Shown here piece by piece: positions 34,179 to 40,449 of a stretch of 42,465 nt of DNA; the stretch's first letter is position 1; each line of letters starts with the position of its first letter. The notes under the pieces were generated by a model. The model saw only the letters and a program-made list of their open reading frames with translations, had not been told where the DNA came from and ran no database searches. The position numbers and the translations under genes are program-made. This stretch comes from Bacteroidia bacterium (GTDB taxonomy: Bacteria > Bacteroidota > Bacteroidia > B-17B0 > Aurantibacillaceae): contig JANYIQ010000103.1 of the NCBI GenBank assembly GCA_025362575.1, positions 1 to 42,465 of the forward strand, in the 5' to 3' direction.

Positions 34179-34268
34179 ACTCTCTATCCCGACAAATCAG
34201 AAATGATAGAACAAAATTAATGTGAAGAAAAGAAATTGATTGCTACAGATCGTAGCATTTTCGGAAAT
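34165..34268. repeat. Direct repeat 2 flanking the Y1 transposase
   Basis: Partner of 33405-33507. The exact 47-base core is 34205-34251. It carries a minus-strand TAATTTTG (34212-34219) 134 bases before the transposase ATG, and the perfect palindrome TGCTACAGATCGTAGCA (34241-34257) 21 bases upstream of that box. Confidence 0.85.
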
Positions 34269-34287
34269 TATGTTTTTAAGGGTTTGA

Positions 34288-34360
34288 GGTCTTGCGTCGT
34301 TTTTTGCTAAGTCCAAAAATAACATTTGAGCAGCCCTGCGCAAAAAAATGGAGCAAGACC
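34288..34360. repeat. Long imperfect hairpin downstream of the DUF2971 gene
   Basis: GGTCTTGC at 34288-34295 pairs with GCAAGACC at 34353-34360, and the following T-rich and A-rich tracts extend the stem to about 20 pairs with a few mismatches. The loop is about 32 bases. It lies right beside the GTTACCAGC repeat and is like the folded recombination sites of gene cassettes in shape, but not in core sequence. Confidence 0.5.
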
Positions 34361-34363
34361 GCT

Positions 34364-34372
34364 GTTACCAGC
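34364..34372 (+). repeat. Left 9-bp inverted repeat of the DUF2971 cassette
   Basis: GTTACCAGC, five bases outside the DUF2971 stop codon. It is the exact reverse complement of 35192-35200. A hairpin GCTG-TTAC-CAGC overlaps it. Confidence 0.6.
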
Positions 34373-34377
34373 TGTTT

Positions 34378-35187
34378 TTAATGATTTGTCAAAGCTTTAA
34401 GATTAATTTTGAATTTGTTTCTATCTAGTTCAGCTTGAAATATTTTTGCAGTAGGATATTTTTTGTTCCTCAAGTCAGTAATTTCTTTTTTATGTTCATC
34501 ACTCATTGATGCGCCAAATATTATTTCTTGAATGAAGTCAGTAGGCATAACAACCACAGACCTAGGCTTGAAGGAAATGAATCTTATTTCGTCTTCATAT
34601 TCCCAATGTTTGGATTTTGTCGCCACCAACTTTAATAAATATTTATTACTGTCTTCATGTTTTACAAACATTGGTCTTTTCGGAAATGAATTTGAGTAAT
34701 CAATGCTTTTTAGTTGTGTAAAATTGATTAATGACAAAGCACTTTTATTTATGCCAACACAAAAACCCTTATGACTGTTTGCATAGTGAGACCACATTAA
34801 TATGTCCGTTTTATTTTTTGTCATTGAAAATATCCCAAAAGTATTGATAAGATATTCTTTTAGTCTATCGTGAGCTTCGTTCCAAAATTTTTCTGATCGA
34901 TAGTCCGTAGCCTTCATTTTTTCTTTTGACTCATCAGCTAGTTCGCCGTGGGAAAGATGTTGGTTTGCACTGGTTGCAATTAATTTTGAAAGGATATTTT
35001 CGTCCGTTAATTCACTTTTACGATATATGAAAGGTAATGTCGCACCGAAAGGATCATTGAATTGGTTAGCAGATGCAAAATATATTTCAGAGTCGGTCAG
35101 AATTCTTTTTTGGTAAGAATTGTCCCAGCCGCCATACTTATATAAAGTCTTTGGAATATTTTTTGAGTGCTCAATCACGTGGGTCAA
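34378..35187 (-). CDS. DUF2971 domain protein
   Basis: A 269-residue cytoplasmic protein of unknown function. DUF2971 landmarks: LYKYGGWDN near the start, SANQFNDPF (39-47), ILMWSHYANSHKGFCVGI and the C-terminal KHWEYEDEIRFISF. No enzyme activity is known to me for this family; it is often found in variable genome regions. There is no ATG near the start: the frame opens with TTG at 35187, with GTG at 35178 as an alternative. The gene fits almost exactly between GTTACCAGC and GCTGGTAAC, with five and four bases to spare, suggesting a mobile cassette. No partner genes. Confidence 0.8.
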   Translation of the reverse strand: MTHVIEHSKNIPKTLYKYGGWDNSYQKRILTDSEIYFASANQFNDPFGATLPFIYRKSELTDENILSKLIATSANQHLSHGELADESKEKMKATDYRSEKFWNEAHDRLKEYLINTFGIFSMTKNKTDILMWSHYANSHKGFCVGINKSALSLINFTQLKSIDYSNSFPKRPMFVKHEDSNKYLLKLVATKSKHWEYEDEIRFISFKPRSVVVMPTDFIQEIIFGASMSDEHKKEITDLRNKKYPTAKIFQAELDRNKFKINLKALTNH

Positions 35188-35191
35188 AATT

Positions 35192-35200
35192 GCTGGTAAC
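35192..35200 (-). repeat. Right 9-bp inverted repeat of the DUF2971 cassette
   Basis: GCTGGTAAC, four bases upstream of the TTG start of the DUF2971 gene; exact reverse complement of 34364-34372. It lies next to a CGCCA/TGGCG hairpin. Confidence 0.6.
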
Positions 35201-35210
35201 TAATTATACC

Positions 35211-35225
35211 CGCCAAAAAATGGCG
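35211..35225. repeat. Short hairpin outside the DUF2971 cassette
   Basis: CGCCAAAAAATGGCG: a 5-bp stem around a five-A loop, between the DUF2971 cassette and the CHAT gene stop. It might end the CHAT transcript or belong to the cassette boundary; the sequence does not decide. Confidence 0.4.
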
Positions 35226-35263
35226 CATATTAAAATTACAAAATTTTAAACGAAATTACAATT

Positions 35264-38089
35264 CTACTTACTCAACATTACAAAAGCAGCCCAGTATAAA
35301 GGTTCTTTGTATTTTGTTTTGAGTTGTTTTTGCGCATCGGCAAAAGCCTGTTGTTTGTTGCCTGATTTGCTGTAGTTAGAATAGAATAGGGTCATCAATT
35401 CCATCGTTGCCTCATCACTCACGCTCCACAAACTCATAATGATAGAGTGGGCGCCCGCAATTAAGAACGAACGTTGCAATCCAAAAACACCTTCGCCTTG
35501 TTTAACCGAGCCCAGGCCTGTTTCGCAAGCGCTTAAAACAACCAGATCGGTTTTATCTAAATTTAAACTCAAAGCTTCGTAAGCGGTTAAAATTCCGTTA
35601 TCGGCGCTTGTGCTTCTGTAATTTTCGTCAAATACATTTTCGCAATTGGCTAAAAGCACGCCGCTTCTTAACAAAGGATTTTGTTTGGCAACACTTAGAT
35701 CAACTCCTAAAATTTTACTGGTTTCTACTTCGCTTACATCCGCCAAAAAATAACCGTGCGTTGCAATGTGTAATACCGATGGCGACTTAACATTTTTTAC
35801 TTCTGTTTCGGTTGCCTTAGTTCCAATTAAAACGGTGTTCTTAATCCCCGATGCATTTAAAATCTTCTGTATGTTCTTTACTTCTGCCTCTGTACCCGGC
35901 AATTGTGCTATCATGTCGTTCTTACCATAAGTAGGATTGCCAATTAAAAAAGCAGATGCCGGTTTTTTATTGGTCGCTGCAGTTTGCTTAATGGAAATAA
36001 GATCTTTTGTGTTGCCAACAAATTGTATGTTGTATTTATCGGCAACATAAACTCCTGCTGCGTCTTTTAGGGCGTTAATGCTTAACTGATGGTATAAACC
36101 ATCTAACGACAAATAAACTTTTTTAATGCCTTTTAATTTCTCATCCAGTAATTTCCAGGTAATGGCGTAGGCTTCATTCTCAGGCTTACGGTTAATGATC
36201 TTATCGCGGAAATTTTTTACTCCGTTTTGTATGCTCTCAAAACTTCCTAATTCAATTAATGTTGTTTCGCCGCCACTTACAATAAGCGCCACATATTTTG
36301 ATTTGCCTGTAAAACCGTTGAGGTATTCATTCTCTTCTACGATTTCCACCGCAGCTTCGTCGGCGGCCAATGTTTTTGATACAGTTTCAAAATTAATGTT
36401 TGCTGCTTCATTACCTTCTTTGAACAAAGCACTTTTTTCAGATAATGTTCGTTCCAGATTATTGGCACGGCTTTCTAAACTATCTAAATTAATGTGCTCT
36501 TCTTTTAATTCTTCTTTAGTTAAAGAGTAGGCCGTATTCAAATTTTCTTTGGTTTCCAGCCAATCATTATAAGTTTTTTGAAGCTCGGCATCCTCGCTTC
36601 CTGCAATAATGCTTCTTATTTTAGATGATGTGCTTAACAGAAATCCCTTGGTGTTGATCAAAGTATTGTAAAACGGAATTAGCAGATCGGGCTGTTTTGC
36701 ATAATTGGCAATCACAAAAGAATAATAACGATGTAATCTATTGTTTGTCTTTTCCCAATACAAGGTTTTTTCATTTTCGTTTAGGGATTGAAAAAAAGTA
36801 TTGATGTAGTTTTGGGTATTGATCAGTACGACTTCGTAGTTTGTTTTGGCTTCGGCAATTTGCCCGCCGGCCCATTGCGATAAAGCAAGATCTTCAAGCG
36901 ATTGAATATAGTTAGGATGGTTCTCACCATAAATGCTTTTCTTTTTAGCAACAACTTTTGCAAGTAATTCAATTGATTTTGGAATGTTATTGCTGAAGCG
37001 GTAAAAATTCCCAAGGTCTTCCATACAGGAAAGCGTAGAGGGATGATCTTCGCCTAATTTCCGTTTATCAATATCAACAGCGCTGGTCAATAGCTTCTCA
37101 ACCTGATCGGGCTTGCCCATTTCTAAATATAAACTTGCCAAGCCTCTTTTTAAATGTGCAAGATCGGGATGAGCGCCCAGTTTTTTTTCTTTGACCGCAA
37201 TGGCACTTAAATATAATTTTTCGGATTCGGTGTATTTTTTTTGTAGGCGATAAATGTTAGCCTGATTAATTTCTAATTTAATATAGCCCGAAGAATTGTC
37301 TTTCAGAACTTTCGCGGCGTATTGCATGGAAGTTTGAATATCGCTTTCTGCAACATTTAGTTTTGCCATATCGGCATGCGCCATGGCAAGGTTGTTGTAA
37401 ACTAAGGCTAAGCCAAGATCATCGTTTGTGGCTTTTAGTATTTCAATAGCTTCATTGAATTGTTTTTCGGCACCTGTATATTCACCAAGATCTTTTAATA
37501 AAACGCCTTTGTTATTCAAAGAAACAACATACATGGTTTTGTTCTCGCCGTCTTTTCGTAATTCAATGGCCTCATCAATAAATGGTTTAGCTTTGGTATA
37601 TCTTCCGGTGGATTGATAAAGTAATCCTAAGTTGCTTATTACCTGCGAATAGTTTTGTCCGCTTTTTGTACCGTTCGATTCGTAAAAGAATTTTGCGTTC
37701 TTGAAACTACTTTCCGCTAAATGATATTTATTGGTGGCCATGAACATTTCGCCATTATGATTACTGGCATAGGCTTTATCTTCAGCTGAAATGTCGTTGC
37801 CATCGTAAAAACTTTTAGCGTTATTAATGCTGTTTCCAACGGCGCTTCCTTTTTCTTTGTTCTCAAAAGTGCCGCTATTATCTATGAAAGAAATAGCATA
37901 ATTGAAATTGCTTTCATCAAAATCTTTTCTCGATTTATCGAGCGATTCGTGTAATTTGTTTTTGCTGCGGTCTTTTAACTCTTGAGCAATGGTGTTATTC
38001 TGTGAATTCAATTTGTCTTTTAATCCGCCTAAATTAAATTGGGCAAATGAAGAAGAGGAAATAGAAATAAGTAAAATTATCTTTTTCAT
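35264..38089 (-). CDS. Exported TPR-CHAT protein (caspase-like peptidase fold)
   Basis: A 941-residue protein with a signal peptide (MKKIILLISISSSSFAQ). Residues about 105-420 are TPR repeats of the kinesin-light-chain type (e.g. LNNKGVLLKDLGEYTGAEKQF, SNLGLLYQSTGRYTKAKPF). A coiled-coil-prone stretch (about 500-580) leads to the CHAT peptidase domain with the His-Cys dyad His778 (HIATHG) and Cys855 (LSACETG), then GEGVFGLQRSFLIAGA and a terminal PLYWAAFVMLS. Both catalytic residues are kept, so it is probably active. CHAT proteases cut partner proteins in several systems (known), but here the signal peptide puts it in the periplasm or outside; no substrate is visible. Confidence 0.88.
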   Translation of the reverse strand: MKKIILLISISSSSFAQFNLGGLKDKLNSQNNTIAQELKDRSKNKLHESLDKSRKDFDESNFNYAISFIDNSGTFENKEKGSAVGNSINNAKSFYDGNDISAEDKAYASNHNGEMFMATNKYHLAESSFKNAKFFYESNGTKSGQNYSQVISNLGLLYQSTGRYTKAKPFIDEAIELRKDGENKTMYVVSLNNKGVLLKDLGEYTGAEKQFNEAIEILKATNDDLGLALVYNNLAMAHADMAKLNVAESDIQTSMQYAAKVLKDNSSGYIKLEINQANIYRLQKKYTESEKLYLSAIAVKEKKLGAHPDLAHLKRGLASLYLEMGKPDQVEKLLTSAVDIDKRKLGEDHPSTLSCMEDLGNFYRFSNNIPKSIELLAKVVAKKKSIYGENHPNYIQSLEDLALSQWAGGQIAEAKTNYEVVLINTQNYINTFFQSLNENEKTLYWEKTNNRLHRYYSFVIANYAKQPDLLIPFYNTLINTKGFLLSTSSKIRSIIAGSEDAELQKTYNDWLETKENLNTAYSLTKEELKEEHINLDSLESRANNLERTLSEKSALFKEGNEAANINFETVSKTLAADEAAVEIVEENEYLNGFTGKSKYVALIVSGGETTLIELGSFESIQNGVKNFRDKIINRKPENEAYAITWKLLDEKLKGIKKVYLSLDGLYHQLSINALKDAAGVYVADKYNIQFVGNTKDLISIKQTAATNKKPASAFLIGNPTYGKNDMIAQLPGTEAEVKNIQKILNASGIKNTVLIGTKATETEVKNVKSPSVLHIATHGYFLADVSEVETSKILGVDLSVAKQNPLLRSGVLLANCENVFDENYRSTSADNGILTAYEALSLNLDKTDLVVLSACETGLGSVKQGEGVFGLQRSFLIAGAHSIIMSLWSVSDEATMELMTLFYSNYSKSGNKQQAFADAQKQLKTKYKEPLYWAAFVMLSK

Positions 38090-38110
38090 GCTGTGAATTT
38101 AAAAATACAC

Positions 38111-38140
38111 TAATCTGTGAATATCCGTGAAATTTGTGGC
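38111..38140. repeat. Three imperfect 10-base tandem units upstream of the CHAT gene
   Basis: TAATCTGTGA, ATATCCGTGA and AATTTGTGGC in a row in the 55-base gap between holB and the CHAT gene. The middle TTGTG/CCGTG core is spaced one helical turn apart. Confidence 0.4.
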
Positions 38141-38144
38141 AAAA

Positions 38145-39266
38145 TCACTTCAAATTAATAAGCTCATTGGTTTTCAGTAAAAGATCTAAGAACAAAATCT
38201 TTGGATTGGCATTGCGTTCAATATAGTAATAGGAACTGTTAAACTCTTCGGCTAATTTTTCGTAATTTTTTTGAGAAACAAAGGGCGCAAATTTCTCTAA
38301 GAATTGTTTTTCGTTTCCGCTTAAACGAACAAGATCCTTAGAGCCGAAATTGTACATTAAACTGTCTCTGAAAATTTCGAGCGAATATTGTAAGAATTGT
38401 TTTTGTTTTTCTCTTCCCGTTGCCGCGTTGGCATCCACCCATTGCAAAGCCTTGTCGCAATCGAACCTCAAGGCTAAGCGCATGAAATCCTGGAAGTGCT
38501 GCAAAAAAGAAAGCTGTTCATCGTTTTGAGTTAACAAATGCTTCGCTTCGTTATAACTGCCATCGCATAATAAAGCCGCTTGTTTTGCAACTTCAGCATT
38601 TACTTTGTAAGTATTTACTAAAGCGCTAATAATATCTTTTTCGTCAATTTTGAAAAAAGGAATTTGCTGTACGCGCGAAAAAATAGTTGGCAATAACTGA
38701 TCCGGATTATTGCTCACTAAAATGAACATGGTTTGATCAGGTGGTTCCTCTAATACCTTTAATAATGTATTGGCTGCTGCAGCATTCATTTTCTCAGGCT
38801 GCCAGATGATCATTATTTTATAAGAACCTTCAAAGCTGGTATAACTTAATGTACGGATGATGCTGTTACTTTCTTCTACCGGAATTAATGGCTGCTTATT
38901 TTCAGCACCTAAAAAATCGAACCAATTGTGCAGTGACATGTATGGGTTTTCCAAAAACGCCTCTCTGAACTCTTTTATTACTGCCACACTGGTTGGTACA
39001 TCCTTACTTTTTGCTATGGGATAAACAAAATGCAGATCGGGATGAATGAGCTTACTTACTTTTAAGCAAGTTGGACAAAGGCCACAGGCCTCTCCGTTTT
39101 GCCTGGTATTACAATAAATTAATTGTGCAAAAGCAATAGCAGCCGGTAAATTTCCGCAACCTTCAGGTCCCGAAAATAAAAGCGCATGCGGAATTCGGTT
39201 TTCGTTCACCATTTTGTGTAAACGACCTTTAACCTCGTGCTGCCCTACCAATTCGCTTAATAACAT
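38145..39266 (-). CDS. holB: DNA polymerase III delta' (clamp-loader) subunit
   Basis: A 373-residue AAA+ clamp-loader subunit. The Walker A is degenerate (GPEGCGN, 33-39), as expected for the non-hydrolysing delta' protein, and a zinc ribbon follows (Cys52, Cys61, Cys64, Cys67). NTLLKVLEEPPDQTMFIL and the IFSRVQQIPF segment, in the place of the SRC arginine finger, complete the family pattern. It is downstream of dprA by 18 bases. Confidence 0.94.
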   Translation of the reverse strand: MLLSELVGQHEVKGRLHKMVNENRIPHALLFSGPEGCGNLPAAIAFAQLIYCNTRQNGEACGLCPTCLKVSKLIHPDLHFVYPIAKSKDVPTSVAVIKEFREAFLENPYMSLHNWFDFLGAENKQPLIPVEESNSIIRTLSYTSFEGSYKIMIIWQPEKMNAAAANTLLKVLEEPPDQTMFILVSNNPDQLLPTIFSRVQQIPFFKIDEKDIISALVNTYKVNAEVAKQAALLCDGSYNEAKHLLTQNDEQLSFLQHFQDFMRLALRFDCDKALQWVDANAATGREKQKQFLQYSLEIFRDSLMYNFGSKDLVRLSGNEKQFLEKFAPFVSQKNYEKLAEEFNSSYYYIERNANPKILFLDLLLKTNELINLK

Positions 39267-39284
39267 ACTGTAAAGATAGCAGTA

Positions 39285-40400
39285 TTAGTCAATAATTGAA
39301 TACATTTTACCGGGCGAGGATTTAATAATATTGGAGAACTCTAACTGTAATAAAAGTGATGCTACTTTGCTGATCGGGAAATTACTGGCATAGCTTATTT
39401 CATCCATGTGCAATTTTTTTTTGATGGTAAACGCATCTACAATTTTCTGCTCTTCAGGACTAAGGTCTATCAATAAGGGAATTTGTTTGCTCTCCGATTT
39501 TTTGACTTTTTCCTCTGCAGCCCAGTTCATAACATAAAAAAGATCGGCAGCACTTTCCATTAAGGCGGCGCGATTGCTTTTAATGAAGCCGTTGCAACCT
39601 TCGCTGTAAGGATCAGTGGTACGGCCGGGAAAAGCAAATACGTCTTTATTATAACTATTAGCAATGGTGGCGGTGATCAAACTTCCGCCTTCGCGCTTAC
39701 TTTCAATAACTACCAAAGCATCGCACATTCCGGCAACAATACGATTGCGTTTCGGGAAATTAACGGCATCGGGTTTCGTGCCACTTTTAAAGTCAGTTAA
39801 TACTCCTCCTTGTTTCATCATTTTAGTGGCAGTGCTTTCGTGCACCGCGGGATATATGCGATCTAAACCGTGAGCTACAACACCAACGGTATCCAGATCA
39901 TTCTGTAATGAAAATTTGTGAGCGAGCACATCAATACCATAAGCCAAGCCGCTTACTACTAAAATACCACTGCCTTTTAATTCGGCAATGAATTTTTCAA
40001 CCCTCTCTTTCCCATAATCACTGGGTTCGCGGGTTCCAACCACCGATACAATTCTTTCAGCGTTTAAATTGGCATTGCCTTTGTAGTAAAGTAAAACGGG
40101 ACTATCATTACAATATTTCAGCCGCTGTGGGTAATCAACGTCCGTAAAAAACAAAGTCCTGATGTTGTTTTCTTCAATAAAACGCATTTCTTTTTCTGCG
40201 CTTTTTAATAAAAAAGAACTATTTGCAATTGACCCTGCAACGTATTCTCCGATTCCGGCAATCTTTAACAGATCGGCTTTTTTTGTTTCGAAAATGGTTT
40301 TGGTATTGCCGCAGTATGCTAATAGGTTCTTAGCCAACACATCGCCAACACCATCAATCGAAGTAAGAGCTATTTGATACAGTAATTCGTTTTGTAACAT
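39285..40400 (-). CDS. dprA: DNA processing protein DprA
   Basis: A 371-residue protein that loads RecA onto incoming single-stranded DNA during transformation (known). After a helix-hairpin-helix-like N-terminus (IDGVGDVLAKNLL, IAGIGEYVAGSI) comes the Rossmann core: VSVVGTREPSDYG, GLAYGIDVLAH, FPKRNRIVAG and EGGSLITATIAN. A winged-helix tail (about 310-371) closes it. Together with radA in this window it supports a competence or recombination capacity. It is divergent from the receptor gene, 49 bases apart. Confidence 0.95.
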   Translation of the reverse strand: MLQNELLYQIALTSIDGVGDVLAKNLLAYCGNTKTIFETKKADLLKIAGIGEYVAGSIANSSFLLKSAEKEMRFIEENNIRTLFFTDVDYPQRLKYCNDSPVLLYYKGNANLNAERIVSVVGTREPSDYGKERVEKFIAELKGSGILVVSGLAYGIDVLAHKFSLQNDLDTVGVVAHGLDRIYPAVHESTATKMMKQGGVLTDFKSGTKPDAVNFPKRNRIVAGMCDALVVIESKREGGSLITATIANSYNKDVFAFPGRTTDPYSEGCNGFIKSNRAALMESAADLFYVMNWAAEEKVKKSESKQIPLLIDLSPEEQKIVDAFTIKKKLHMDEISYASNFPISKVASLLLQLEFSNIIKSSPGKMYSIID

Positions 40401-40449
40401 TTGATTTGAGAAATATCTTTTTTATATTGTGGTTTTATATTTTGCCCGA

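Noticed and set aside
34288-34372. Integron attC site
   Set aside because: Shape is similar but the conserved core sites are absent and no integron integrase lies in the window.
35264-38089. Craspase-like CRISPR protease (TPR-CHAT)
   Set aside because: It has a signal peptide, and no CRISPR array or gRAMP effector is near.
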